NCBI RefSeq assembly: GCF_005233875.1
Contig: NZ_SZPZ01000002.1
Span: 1,550,001 to 1,614,000, forward strand
Source: Kribbella jiaozuonensis
Lineage (GTDB): Bacteria > Actinomycetota > Actinomycetes > Propionibacteriales > Kribbellaceae
Direction of reading: 5' to 3'
DNA length: 64,000 nucleotides
Shown here: positions 1 through 8,553 of the stretch, piece after piece
Layout of the letters: each line of letters begins with the position of its first letter
Position numbering within the stretch: position 1 is the stretch's first letter
The notes under the pieces: generated by a model
The model's database searches: none
Told to the model about the DNA's origin: nothing
Seen by the model: only the letters and a program-made list of their open reading frames with translations
Translations under genes and position numbers: made by a program

Positions 1-1618
1 CCCGCGTCACGCCGTTCTCGATCTTCGGCAGCACCGCCGCCAGGTTCGCCAGGCTGTCGGCGTCGAGCCGGATCTTCGCCCAGCTGTCGTCACCCGCGTC
101 CGGGATGATGACCGCGATCGACGGGTCGAGGTCGACGTCCACCTCGTCGCCGTCGATCAGTACCTCGACCGTCGTACCGCGGCCGTCGGCGTCGTACCCA
201 CCGACGGTCAGCTTGTGCGGTCGTGAAGCCGGGTACGCCTCCGGCGCCTTGCGCCGCAGCTTGATACCGGTCTCGGTCCGCGTCGCGGTGATCGTGTCGA
301 CGCCGGGCGTCCGCAGCCAGGCCTGCGCCCAGTCGTCGAGGCCGACCGCGCCGGCCTCGGTCCACTTCCCGAGCAGGTCGGCGAAGGTCGCGTTGCTGAA
401 CTCGTGCGCTGCGATGTGCGCGTTGACGCCGGCCAGGAACACGTCGTCACCGAGGTACGCCGCGAGCTGCTTGAGGACCGCCGCGCCCTTCGCGTAGGAG
501 ATGCCGTCGAAGTCGTCGAGCGAGGCGAGCGCGTCCTTGACCGCGTCGGCGGCGACCGGGTGCGTCGAGGAACGCTGGTCGGCCTGCAGACCCCACCACT
601 TGCGGATGTAGGCGAAGTCGATCCAGTTGTCGGTGTACCGGGTGGCCGCGGTCGAGACCCGGTGCGCCATGTACTCGGCGAACGACTCGTTCAGCCAGAG
701 GTCGTTCCACCACTTCATCGTCACGGTGTCGCCGAACCACTGGTGCGCCATCTCGTGCACGATGGTCCGGGCGCGCTGGCTGCGCTCGCCGTCGGTGACC
801 GCGGACCGGAACACCATCGAGTCGCGGAAGGTCACGCAGCCCGGGTTCTCCATCGCGCCCGCGTTGAACTCCGGCACGAACGCCTGGTGGTATTCGCCCA
901 ACGGGTACCGGTAGCCGAACATCCGGTGGTACTCGTCGAACGACTGCTTGGTCACCTCGAAGATGTCGGCCGCCTCGCGATCCAGCGCTTCCTTCAGCGA
1001 CTGCCGCGACACCACGCTCAGATTGATCCCGTCGTGCTCGTCGGTGAGCTGGTGGTACGGCCCGGCCACGACGGTGACGAAGTACGTCGAGAGCGGCTTG
1101 GTCTCGGCGAGCTCCCAGCGACCGGGGGACATCTGGGTCGCGGCGCCGTTGCCGAGCACGAGCCACTCCTCGGGGGCCGTGACCTTGAGACGGTACGGCG
1201 CCTTCAGGTCGGGCTGGTCGAAGCACGCGAAGATCCGCGGGGCCGCGTCGAGGAACGACATCGCGTACGTGTAGGCGAGACCGTCGGCGGCGTCGACCGC
1301 GCGGTGCAGGCCCTCGCCGTCGTGCGAGTACAGCATCGAGGCGACGACGACCAGCTCGTTGTCCGGCTGCAGGTCGGTCAGGTCGAGCCGTCCGTCGTTG
1401 AGACCGGCCACGTCGACGGCCGTGCCGTTGAGCGTGACCGAGGTCAGCTCGTCCGGCCTCACGTCGAGCCAGGTCGACGGACCCGTCGCCCGGAACCTGA
1501 TCGTGGTGGTGGACCCGAACGTCCGCTCGCCCCGGGTGAGGTCGAGATCGACGTCGTACGACTGGACGGAAAGCGCGGCGGCCCGAGTGCGGGCGCCGTC
1601 GACGGTGAGACTCGGCAT
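1..1618 (-). CDS. pepN: Aminopeptidase N (M1 zinc metallopeptidase), 3' end outside window
   Basis: Removes N-terminal residues from cytosolic peptides. About 539 residues are visible, and the C-terminal helical domain lies off the left edge. The exopeptidase motif GAMEN is near residue 254, the zinc motif HEMAH near 288-292, and the third zinc ligand lies in NESFAEY about 20 residues on. The first 200 residues form the usual beta domain without a signal peptide. The ATG at 1616-1618 is chosen because TACAGT (minus strand, 1626-1631) sits 7 nt upstream, fitting a leaderless transcript. It is divergent from the aldo/keto reductase with only 34 bases between starts. Family assignment is firm; only the missing end is unknown. 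Confidence 0.95.
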   Translation of the reverse strand, partial: MPSLTVDGARTRAAALSVQSYDVDLDLTRGERTFGSTTTIRFRATGPSTWLDVRPDELTSVTLNGTAVDVAGLNDGRLDLTDLQPDNELVVVASMLYSHDGEGLHRAVDAADGLAYTYAMSFLDAAPRIFACFDQPDLKAPYRLKVTAPEEWLVLGNGAATQMSPGRWELAETKPLSTYFVTVVAGPYHQLTDEHDGINLSVVSRQSLKEALDREAADIFEVTKQSFDEYHRMFGYRYPLGEYHQAFVPEFNAGAMENPGCVTFRDSMVFRSAVTDGERSQRARTIVHEMAHQWFGDTVTMKWWNDLWLNESFAEYMAHRVSTAATRYTDNWIDFAYIRKWWGLQADQRSSTHPVAADAVKDALASLDDFDGISYAKGAAVLKQLAAYLGDDVFLAGVNAHIAAHEFSNATFADLLGKWTEAGAVGLDDWAQAWLRTPGVDTITATRTETGIKLRRKAPEAYPASRPHKLTVGGYDADGRGTTVEVLIDGDEVDVDLDPSIAVIIPDAGDDSWAKIRLDADSLANLAAVLPKIENGVTR

Positions 1619-1625
1619 GAGGGCC

Positions 1626-1631
1626 ACTGTA
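1626..1631 (-). promoter_or_regulatory. Putative -10 box of pepN (leaderless)
   Basis: TACAGT read on the minus strand, with 7 nt to the ATG of pepN. The position matches leaderless actinobacterial promoters. No clear -35 is visible. Confidence 0.45.
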
Positions 1632-1640
1632 TGCCGAGAT

Positions 1641-1646
1641 TAGGCT
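1641..1646 (+). promoter_or_regulatory. Putative -10 box of the aldo/keto reductase (leaderless)
   Basis: TAGGCT with 6 nt to the ATG at 1653, and no Shine-Dalgarno upstream of that ATG. Supports 1653 rather than the internal ATG at 1662 as the start. Confidence 0.5.
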
Positions 1647-1652
1647 GAGCAC

Positions 1653-2597
1653 ATGAGCGATATGGAGTACCGGCAGCTCGGTGACTCGGGTCTGACTGTG
1701 AGCGTCGTTGGACTGGGGTGCAACAACTTCGGCAGGCGGCTGGATGCCGGCCGTACCGACGCGGTGGTGAACGCCGCGGTCGACGCGGGGATCACGTTGT
1801 TCGACACCGCGGACATCTACCGCGGCGAGCACGGGTTCAGCGAGGAACTGCTCGGGAAGGCGCTCGGTGCGCGCCGCGACGAGGTCGTGATCGCGACCAA
1901 GTTCGGCGGTGACCTGGGCGGCGTGAACGGCCCGGACTGGGGTGTCCGCGGCTCCCGCCGGTACATCCGCAAGGCGGTGGAGTCGAGCCTGCAGCGGCTC
2001 GGCACCGACTGGATCGATCTCTACCAGCTGCACTTCCCGGACCCGGTCACGCCGATCGAGGAGACCTTGGCGGCGCTGTCCGAGTTGGTTGCCGAGGGCA
2101 AGGTCCGGTACATCGGCAGCTCGCAGTTCGCCGGCTGGCAGGTGATCGACGCCGACTGGACCGCGCGGTCGAACGGGCTCGAGCACTTCATCAGCGCCCA
2201 GAACCAGTACTCGCTGCTCGACCGGGACGTCGAGGACGAATTGGTGCCGGCCTGCGAGCACGTCGGGGTCGGCATCCTGCCGTTCTTCCCGCTCGCCTCC
2301 GGTCTGCTCACCGGCAAGTACAAGCGCGGCGCGACTGCGCCGGACGGCAGTCGCCTCGCGACCCAGCCCGAGCGGCTGGCGCGGGCCGATTTCGACAAGA
2401 TAGAGGCGCTGGAGACGTTCGCGGCCGAGCGCGACCTGACGATGATCGACGTCGCGATCGGCGGTCTGGCCGCCCAGCCCGCGGTCGCCTCGGTCATCGC
2501 CGGCGCCACCAAGCCCGAGCAGATCGCGCAGAACGTCGCCGCCGGCACCTGGGACCCGACTGCCGAGGACCTGGCCGCGTTGGACGAGCTGACGTGA
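1653..2597 (+). CDS. Aldo/keto reductase
   Basis: NAD(P)H-dependent oxidoreductase of the AKR TIM-barrel superfamily, 314 residues, cytosolic. The catalytic tetrad can be placed: Asp51 (FDTAD), Tyr56, Lys83 (ATKFG) and His127 (YQLHFPD). The C-terminal part carries the usual cofactor-binding stretch (VIAGATKPEQ). The substrate cannot be told from sequence. It is translationally coupled to yaaA: the stop TGA overlaps the GTG start of the next gene in GTGA. A stress or detoxification role beside yaaA is inference. Confidence 0.92.
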   Translation: MSDMEYRQLGDSGLTVSVVGLGCNNFGRRLDAGRTDAVVNAAVDAGITLFDTADIYRGEHGFSEELLGKALGARRDEVVIATKFGGDLGGVNGPDWGVRGSRRYIRKAVESSLQRLGTDWIDLYQLHFPDPVTPIEETLAALSELVAEGKVRYIGSSQFAGWQVIDADWTARSNGLEHFISAQNQYSLLDRDVEDELVPACEHVGVGILPFFPLASGLLTGKYKRGATAPDGSRLATQPERLARADFDKIEALETFAAERDLTMIDVAIGGLAAQPAVASVIAGATKPEQIAQNVAAGTWDPTAEDLAALDELT

Positions 2598-3355
2598 CAC
2601 TGATCCTCCTGCCGCCGTCCGAAGGCAAGACCGGACGGTCGCGCGGCCGTGCCGTCGACTTCGGCACGCTGTCGTTTCCGGAGCTCAACCCGGTCCGCGA
2701 GCAGGTGCTCGAGACACTGGCGAAGGTGTCGGCGTCGGCGGACGCGTTCGACGTACTGGATGTCGGCGCCTCGCTGCAGCACGAGGTCGACCGCAACACC
2801 CGCTGGCGCACCGAGCCGTCCGTGCCTGTCTCCGAGCTGTACTCCGGTGTCCTGTACGACGCCCTCGGCTACTCCACCTTGTCCGCGGGCACCAAGCGCC
2901 GCGCAGCCAATCGGCTGCTGGTCATCTCGGCCGCGTGGGGCGCACTGCGACCAGCCGACCGCGTCCCGCCGTACCGGCTGTCGATGGGTACGACGCTGCC
3001 GGGCCACGGGCCGCTCGCGTCGGTGTGGCGGGATCCGCTGAGTGTCGCGCTGGCCGACGTCGATGGCGTGATCGTGGACTGCCGCTCGTCGACGTACGTC
3101 GCGGCGTGGCGCCCGACCGGCGACCAGGCCGACAAGTGGGTGTCGGTGAACGTCGTCCGCGAGCGCGACGGCGTACGCACGGTCGTCTCGCACATGGCCA
3201 AGCACACCCGCGGTCTGGTCGCCCGGCACCTGCTCGAGTCCGGCAAGGACCCCGGTACGCCGAAGTCGCTGCACAAGCTGATCGCCGAACGCTGGAACGC
3301 CGAGCTGGACCGCGCGTCGTCGGGGTGGACGCTGACCGTCGTCGAACACGACTGA
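2594..3355 (+). CDS. yaaA: YaaA/UPF0246 family peroxide stress protein
   Basis: 253 residues, the usual length for the family. Shows the N-terminal PPSEGK motif, the LYSGVLYDAL block, a W-G-ALRPAD-x-PPYRL block near the middle, and the late H-x-AK-x-TRG motif. In E. coli YaaA limits intracellular free iron during peroxide stress and binds DNA; that role is assumed here by family. The GTG start at 2594 overlaps the preceding stop by 4 bases, so the two genes form an operon. A gap of 108 bases follows. Confidence 0.9.
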   Translation: MTLILLPPSEGKTGRSRGRAVDFGTLSFPELNPVREQVLETLAKVSASADAFDVLDVGASLQHEVDRNTRWRTEPSVPVSELYSGVLYDALGYSTLSAGTKRRAANRLLVISAAWGALRPADRVPPYRLSMGTTLPGHGPLASVWRDPLSVALADVDGVIVDCRSSTYVAAWRPTGDQADKWVSVNVVRERDGVRTVVSHMAKHTRGLVARHLLESGKDPGTPKSLHKLIAERWNAELDRASSGWTLTVVEHD

Positions 3356-3463
3356 CGTTCACTGGACTGTAACTGGTGAGTGGTTTCCTACAGCGCGTGA
3401 TCGGGGAAGGCTGAGGGCAGCAACGTCAGGGGGGATCCGCCCTAACCCTCGGAGGCCTGACCG

Positions 3464-4093
3464 ATGCGACGTTCGATCACTGCTGCCGTCACAGCACTAG
3501 CTGCGACCGCCGCCTTTACCCTCAGCGCCGGTCCGGCGCTGGCGTCACCGCCGACCCCGCCGTCGGCGAGCACTGCGGCCACCGAGTTGGCCGGCCTGAC
3601 CGTGAAGACCGAAGGTTCGACGACCGGTTACAGCCGCGACAAGTTCCCGCACTGGATCACGCAGTCGGGTAGCTGTGACACCCGCGAAGAGGTGCTGAAG
3701 CGCGACGGGACCGGCGTGAAGGTCGACAGCAGCTGCCAGCCGACCGCCGGCAGCTGGTACAGCGTGTACGACAAGACGACGTTCACCGACTCGTCGGACG
3801 TCGACATCGACCACATCGTGCCGCTGGCCGAGGCGTGGAAGTCGGGTGCCAGCGGCTGGACGCAGGCCAAGCGACAGGAGTTCGCGAACAACCTGACGAT
3901 CTCCCAGCTGATCGCGGTGTCCGCGTCGAGCAACCGCTCGAAGGGCGACCGGGACCCGTCCGAGTGGCAGCCGACGAACACCGCGGTGCACTGCATCTAC
4001 GCGCGGTACTGGATCTGGGTGAAGTACACCTACAACCTGTCGCTGCAGTCGGCCGAGAAGACCGCTCTCCAGCAGATGCTCGGTACTTGCTAG
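3464..4093 (+). CDS. Secreted HNH (DUF1524-type) endonuclease
   Basis: 209 residues. Residues 1-27 are a Sec signal peptide (RRS start, Ala/Thr-rich core, ALA-S cleavage region). The nuclease core has DIDHIVP (His117) followed about 40 residues later by N-x-SKGDRDP, the GmrSD/DUF1524 arrangement typical of exported actinobacterial HNH nucleases. Cys71/Cys91 and a second cysteine pair at the C-terminus could form disulfides outside the cell. A Shine-Dalgarno GGAGG precedes the ATG. It probably degrades extracellular nucleic acid. The last four bases (CTAG, 4090-4093) are shared with the stop of the convergent regulator gene. Confidence 0.88.
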   Translation: MRRSITAAVTALAATAAFTLSAGPALASPPTPPSASTAATELAGLTVKTEGSTTGYSRDKFPHWITQSGSCDTREEVLKRDGTGVKVDSSCQPTAGSWYSVYDKTTFTDSSDVDIDHIVPLAEAWKSGASGWTQAKRQEFANNLTISQLIAVSASSNRSKGDRDPSEWQPTNTAVHCIYARYWIWVKYTYNLSLQSAEKTALQQMLGTC

Positions 4094-5037
4094 TCCTCCA
4101 GTAGATGGCGGCGCTGGGCGTGGATACCGGCCTGGAACCGGGTCCGCGCGCCCAGCGTCTCCATCAGCTCGGCGACGCGCCGTCCGACGGTCCGGCTGCT
4201 CAACGCGAGCTGCCGCGCGATCGCGTCGTCCTTGAACCCGGCCGCCAGCAGAGTCATCAGCCGGGCATCGGTCGGGTCGGCCTTCGCTGACGGGACAACC
4301 GGCACGGCCTGGTCCCACAGCAGCCAGAACATCTCGATCAACGCGTCGAGCAACGCACACGGATGTACGACGAGCGCGCTGTCGACCAGCTGGTCCACAG
4401 CCAGCGGCAGCAGCGCGATCTTTCCGTCGAACACGGCCAGCTTCATCGGCACCTGCGGATGCACCCGGGACGTCTCACCCGCGTCGGCCGCGCTGAAGGC
4501 TTCGTCGACGCCACCCGGGATGTCCAGCGAGTCGGGGGAGTAGATGCCGTGGACAACGACTCCGTCGCCGAGCAGTCCGCGCACCTTCGGATCGGAGTCG
4601 CCGGGCTGCGAGGCGTACGGCGGCCGGTCGAGGACGAGGAGCTGGTTCCCGGTTCCGTTCAGCAGCTGGGAGAACCGGGCCGCGATCGCTTCCTGACCGA
4701 CGATCACCTCGACCAGGTTCTCCGGGCGGTGCTGCTCCTGCGCGCGTAGCTCGGTCATCATGACGCGGGCCTCGGCACGGACCCGGTCGAGCTCAGCCCG
4801 TCGTACGGCGACCAACGCGTCGACCGCGACATCGGGACGCGTCGGCAGCAGGCGGACCGGGTCGTCGGAGGTGGTGGTCAGCAGGCCGAGCTTCTCGAGC
4901 CGGCCGACGGTCTCGGTGAGCTCGTGCTCGTCGCGGCCGAGTTGTTGGGCCAGCTCGCGGACATCGCAGCCGGGCGCCGACAGCAGCGCCCGATAGGCCT
5001 CCTCATCAGGCGGTTCCACCCCGACCGTCTCCAGCAT
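4090..5037 (-). CDS. LuxR-type (TrmB/HTH + LuxR C-terminal) transcriptional regulator
   Basis: 315 residues. The N-terminus (about 1-60) resembles a winged-helix TrmB/MarR-like domain, the middle is an unassigned sensor region, and the last 65 residues are a LuxR-type helix-turn-helix (LAAGFKDDAIARQL followed by SSRTVGRRVAELMETLGARTR). Such proteins occur in many copies in actinomycetes, and the target is unknown. TAGCCT on the minus strand (5044-5049) lies 6 nt before the ATG, favouring a leaderless mRNA. The gap to the divergent permease gene contains two inverted repeats. Confidence 0.85.
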   Translation of the reverse strand: MLETVGVEPPDEEAYRALLSAPGCDVRELAQQLGRDEHELTETVGRLEKLGLLTTTSDDPVRLLPTRPDVAVDALVAVRRAELDRVRAEARVMMTELRAQEQHRPENLVEVIVGQEAIAARFSQLLNGTGNQLLVLDRPPYASQPGDSDPKVRGLLGDGVVVHGIYSPDSLDIPGGVDEAFSAADAGETSRVHPQVPMKLAVFDGKIALLPLAVDQLVDSALVVHPCALLDALIEMFWLLWDQAVPVVPSAKADPTDARLMTLLAAGFKDDAIARQLALSSRTVGRRVAELMETLGARTRFQAGIHAQRRHLLED

Positions 5038-5043
5038 CCGATC

Positions 5044-5049
5044 AGGCTA
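5044..5049 (-). promoter_or_regulatory. Putative -10 box of the LuxR-type regulator (leaderless)
   Basis: TAGCCT on the minus strand, 6 nt before the start codon at 5037. Confidence 0.45.
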
Positions 5050-5104
5050 TCTCGTCCACTGGACCAGCTCGACCGGTTTGGCGACTTCGCGACATGTCCG
5101 GGAT

Positions 5105-5157
5105 ACGTCAGGGCCCGGCCGGGTGCGGATACCCCCGCGGTGGGGTATGTCTGACGT
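5105..5157. promoter_or_regulatory. Two overlapping inverted repeats in a divergent promoter region
   Basis: Outer arms ACGTCAG (5105-5111) and CTGACGT (5151-5157) enclose inner arms ATACCCC (5129-5135) and GGGGTAT (5142-5148). Both pairs are perfect. They lie between the LuxR-type regulator and the APC permease and are likely protein-binding sites for one or both genes. The binding protein is not known. Confidence 0.45.
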
Positions 5158-5281
5158 GCTGGGCGCGCGCGGATCGGACAGGGGACGTCTGGTCAAGCCT
5201 CAACGCGCCCGCCCGCCCTTCTCAGTTGCCTCTCAGCTGCGATCATGGAACTTCCTGACGCACTGATGTGAGGGAGGCACG

Positions 5282-6697
5282 ATGAGTGAGAAAGCTGCCG
5301 CCGCCGCACCGGGTACAGGGGAGCGCCCGGAGCTGAAGCGGGTGATGGGACCGGGGCTGCTACTGCTGTTCGTCGTCGGGGACATTCTCGGCACCGGCGT
5401 CTATGCACTGACCGGCAAGGTGGCCGGCGAGGTCGGCGGAGCGGTCTGGCTGCCGTTCCTGTGCGCGTTCATCGTCGCGATGCTGACCGCGACGAGTTAC
5501 CTCGAGCTGGTCACGAAGTACCCGAAGGCCGGCGGTGCCGCGGTCTATACGCACAAGGCGTTCGGGATCCACTTCCTGACGTTCCTGCTGACGTTCGCCG
5601 TCATGTGTTCCGGCCTGACCTCGGCGTCGAGCGCGTCGAAGGCGTTCGCGGCGAACTTCTTCTCCGCCGCCCACATCGACCCGGACCGCGGGTCGGTGCT
5701 GATGATCACCGCGCTCGCCTTCATGACGCTGATCGCGCTGGTCAACCTGCGCGGCGTCGGCGAGAGCGTGAAGGCGAACGTCGTACTGACCTGTGTCGAG
5801 CTGAGCGGTCTGCTGATCGTGATCGGGATCGGCGCCTGGGCACTGATCGGCGGCGACGGCGATACCTCCCGGCTGACCGACTTCCACGTACCGGAGGGCG
5901 AGTCGCCGTTCAGTGCGGTGACCGCGGCGACCGCGCTGGCGTTCTTCGCGATGGTCGGGTTCGAGGACTCGGTGAACATGGCCGAGGAGACCAAGGACCC
6001 GGTCAAGATCTTCCCGAAGATCATGCTGATCGGCCTGTGCATCACCGGCGTCATCTACGTACTGGTCGCGATCTCCGCGGTCGCGCTGGTCTCGCCGGAC
6101 GAGCTGAACAAGGGCGCGACGCCGCTGCTGAAGGTCGTGCAGGCCGGTGCGCCCGGGTTCCCGCTCGAGCTGTTCGCCTGGATCACGATGTTCGCGGTGG
6201 CCAACTCCGCGCTGATCAACATGCTGATGGCGAGCCGCCTGCTGTACGGGATGTCGCACGAGCAGGTGCTGCCCGGGCCGCTCGGCCGGGTCCTGCGCAA
6301 GCGGCGTACGCCGTACATCGCGATCCTGTTCACCACGCTGCTCGCGTTCGTCCTGATCGGGTACGCCGACCTCGCGGCGCTCGGCGGTACGACGGCGTTC
6401 CTGCTGCTGTGCGTGTTCGCGATCGTGAACGTCGCGGTGCTGGTGTTGAGACGGGACACGGTCGAGCACAAACACTTCCGGGCCCCGACCGCGCTGCCGG
6501 TGCTCGGCGTGGTCCTGTGCGTGTACCTCGCGAGCCCGTTGTCCGGGCGGGCGTCGGCCGACTACAAGATCGCCGGGTGGCTGATGCTCGTCGGGGTCGG
6601 GCTGTGGGCGCTCACCTGGCTGCTGAACAAGTACGTGTTCAAGCGGCACGCGGATTTCGATCCGTCGCATCTCGATCCGCAAGGTCCGGTGAACTGA
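5282..6697 (+). CDS. APC superfamily amino acid permease
   Basis: 471 residues with about 12 hydrophobic segments. The first helix holds the family signature GDILGTGVYALTGKVAG, and the sixth region has FFAMVGFEDSVNMAEETKDP, the conserved APC loop. It takes up amino acids or related cations by proton symport; the substrate is undetermined. A Shine-Dalgarno GGGAGG precedes the ATG. Its 3' end overlaps the convergent MFS gene by 59 bases, so the two mRNAs would be complementary at their ends. Confidence 0.9.
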   Translation: MSEKAAAAAPGTGERPELKRVMGPGLLLLFVVGDILGTGVYALTGKVAGEVGGAVWLPFLCAFIVAMLTATSYLELVTKYPKAGGAAVYTHKAFGIHFLTFLLTFAVMCSGLTSASSASKAFAANFFSAAHIDPDRGSVLMITALAFMTLIALVNLRGVGESVKANVVLTCVELSGLLIVIGIGAWALIGGDGDTSRLTDFHVPEGESPFSAVTAATALAFFAMVGFEDSVNMAEETKDPVKIFPKIMLIGLCITGVIYVLVAISAVALVSPDELNKGATPLLKVVQAGAPGFPLELFAWITMFAVANSALINMLMASRLLYGMSHEQVLPGPLGRVLRKRRTPYIAILFTTLLAFVLIGYADLAALGGTTAFLLLCVFAIVNVAVLVLRRDTVEHKHFRAPTALPVLGVVLCVYLASPLSGRASADYKIAGWLMLVGVGLWALTWLLNKYVFKRHADFDPSHLDPQGPVN

Positions 6698-7838
6698 CGG
6701 GAAGAAAGGCCGCGAGCAGGACTGTCGCGAGGGCCGTGAGCCCGGTGGCGACGGCGATCCAGCCGAGTGCGGGGTAGCCCGCGCCGGCGTCGATCGCCAG
6801 GCCGCCGAGCCACGGCCCGACGGTGATGCCGACGTTGAAGGCGGAGAAGTTCGTCGCGGTGGCGAGCGTCGGTGCGTTGCCGGCGAGACTGAACACGCGG
6901 GCGTTCAGCGCGGGGTTGGCGGCGAAGCCGAAGCCGCCCAGCAGCGCGATGACTGCGATGGCCAGCGCCGGGTTGGACGCCGTGATGGCCAGTAGACCTG
7001 ACAGGACTACCAGCCCGGTGATGCTGATGAACAAGGTATGGAACGGCAGCGCGTCGGCGAATCGGCCGCCGACCGTGATCCCGATGAACGACCCAAGACC
7101 GTAGAGAGCGAGTACGCCGGGCAGCACGCTCGCGGGGAGGCCGGTGGTCTGGGTGAGGAGCGGTGCCAGGTAGCTGAAGACCACCAAGATGGTCGCGGTG
7201 ACCAGTGCTGTGGTGTCGAACGCGAGCCATAGGCGTGCGTTGATCAGCACTCGCAGCTCGTCGGCCAGGCGCGGTGCGGTCGCGGGATCCGGCCGGTCGC
7301 CGGGCACGGTGGCGAGTACGCCTGCCATCGCGAGTACACACAGCCCGGCGACGGTCCAGAAAGCGGAGCGCCAGCCGAGGTGTTGGCCCAGAACCGTTCC
7401 CAGTGGCAGTCCGACGATGGTTGCGATGGTGAGGCCGCCGGTGACCACGCTCATCGCCCGGGCTCGCATGGTGGACGGCACGAGCGCGACGACGGTCACG
7501 GCGGCAACCGACCAGAACCCGGCGTACACGAACGCGCCGACGACCCGGGTGATGAGGAGGACGGTGTAGTTCGGGGTGAGGGCGCCCGCGACATGCGTCA
7601 GCGCGAAGGCGGCCAGGAAGAGGAGCAACGCCGTACGGCGGGACCAGGTGAGCGTGACGACGGCGAGGACCGGTGCGCCGACCAGCATGCCGAGCGCGAA
7701 CGCGGAGATCAGCAGTCCGGCCTGGGGGATCGAGACCTGCAGGCCGGTGGCGAGCTCGGGGAGCAGTCCGGCGAGCATCAGCTCGGACGTACCTTGCGCG
7801 AAAATGCTCAGGCCAAGGACATAGACAGCTATCGGCAT
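6639..7838 (-). CDS. MFS efflux transporter, Cmx/CmlR (chloramphenicol exporter) type
   Basis: 399 residues and 12 predicted membrane helices. The opening segment (YVLGLSIFAQGTSELMLAGL) and motif A region match actinobacterial Cmx/CmrA/CmlR-type phenicol exporters of the DHA1 class. Drug specificity is inferred from resemblance only; sugar or amino acid DHA1 exporters are the alternative. A purine-rich Shine-Dalgarno lies just before the ATG, overlapped by a tandem pair of small dyads (7849-7872) that look like an operator. Its 3' end overlaps the permease gene by 59 bases. Confidence 0.85.
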   Translation of the reverse strand: MPIAVYVLGLSIFAQGTSELMLAGLLPELATGLQVSIPQAGLLISAFALGMLVGAPVLAVVTLTWSRRTALLLFLAAFALTHVAGALTPNYTVLLITRVVGAFVYAGFWSVAAVTVVALVPSTMRARAMSVVTGGLTIATIVGLPLGTVLGQHLGWRSAFWTVAGLCVLAMAGVLATVPGDRPDPATAPRLADELRVLINARLWLAFDTTALVTATILVVFSYLAPLLTQTTGLPASVLPGVLALYGLGSFIGITVGGRFADALPFHTLFISITGLVVLSGLLAITASNPALAIAVIALLGGFGFAANPALNARVFSLAGNAPTLATATNFSAFNVGITVGPWLGGLAIDAGAGYPALGWIAVATGLTALATVLLAAFLPVSSPDLADRDATDRNPRAA

Positions 7839-7848
7839 CGTTCCCCCT

Positions 7849-7872
7849 CACTCGACGAGTGCCACTCGGAGT
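7849..7872. promoter_or_regulatory. Tandem operator-like dyads upstream of the MFS pump
   Basis: CACTCG-A-CGAGTG (7849-7861) is followed by ACTC-G-GAGT (7864-7872), both perfect. The first begins 10 nt from the start codon and would cover the ribosome-binding region. This suggests repression of the pump by an unlinked regulator. Confidence 0.45.
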
Positions 7873-7947
7873 ATCTCAGAGATCACTGTCCGCTGTCGCC
7901 GCGCCTGTCACGGGCTGAGACTTGGGCGAATACGGCATGGTTGAGAC

Positions 7948-8553
7948 ATGAGCTCGCAGACTCCGGCGAAACGCTCCGGACGGAGCGTGGACACTGCCAA
8001 GATCGGTGGCGGGCTGAAGCTGCTCGCCCTGCTGGTGGGGCTGATGTGGCTCAGCGAGGTCATCGACACCGCGACCCACGGGTCGCTCGATCAGTACGGG
8101 ATCATCTCCCGCGAACCACGCGGTCTGATCGGCATCCTGACCGCGCCGTTCCTGCACCTCGGCTTCGGCCACCTGATCTCGAACACGCTGCCGCTGGTCA
8201 CCCTCGGCGCGATCATCGCGATCAGCGGCGCGGCCCGGTTGTTCGCCGTGACCGCGATCGTGGTGGTGATCGGCGGCTTCGGGACCTGGCTGATCTCACC
8301 GCCGAACACGATCACGATCGGCGCGAGCGGGCTGGTCTTCGGCTATGCCTCGTACCTGATCCTGCGCGGGCTGTTCAACCGGCGGCTCGGTCAGGTGCTG
8401 ATCGGGATCGTCGTGATCATGGTGTGGGGCAGCGCCCTGTTCGGCGGCCTGCTGCCACAGGACGGGATCTCGTGGCAGGGGCACCTGTTCGGCGGTATCG
8501 CCGGCGTGATTGCCGCCTGGGTGCTGTCGGACGACAAGAAGCGCGCTAAATAA
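7948..8553 (+). CDS. Rhomboid family intramembrane serine protease
   Basis: 201 residues, six predicted membrane helices with a soluble N-terminal tail. The catalytic serine is in GASGLVFGY near residue 130 and the catalytic histidine in WQGHLFGGIAG near 176; the HLGFGHLISN block is the usual loop-1/helix-2 signature. It cleaves membrane-spanning substrates, unknown here. The 3' end overlaps the convergent dehydratase gene by 8 bases. Confidence 0.92.
   Translation: MSSQTPAKRSGRSVDTAKIGGGLKLLALLVGLMWLSEVIDTATHGSLDQYGIISREPRGLIGILTAPFLHLGFGHLISNTLPLVTLGAIIAISGAARLFAVTAIVVVIGGFGTWLISPPNTITIGASGLVFGYASYLILRGLFNRRLGQVLIGIVVIMVWGSALFGGLLPQDGISWQGHLFGGIAGVIAAWVLSDDKKRAK

Noticed and set aside
447..2600. 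717-codon open frame on the minus strand across pepN and the aldo/keto reductase
   Set aside because: It is out of frame with pepN and antisense to the reductase; no recognisable domain.
3356..3463. G-rich leader before the HNH nuclease considered as a c-di-AMP-type riboswitch
   Set aside because: Only short GAGGG/CCCTC complementarity is visible. I could not lay out the conserved riboswitch core, so I do not call it.
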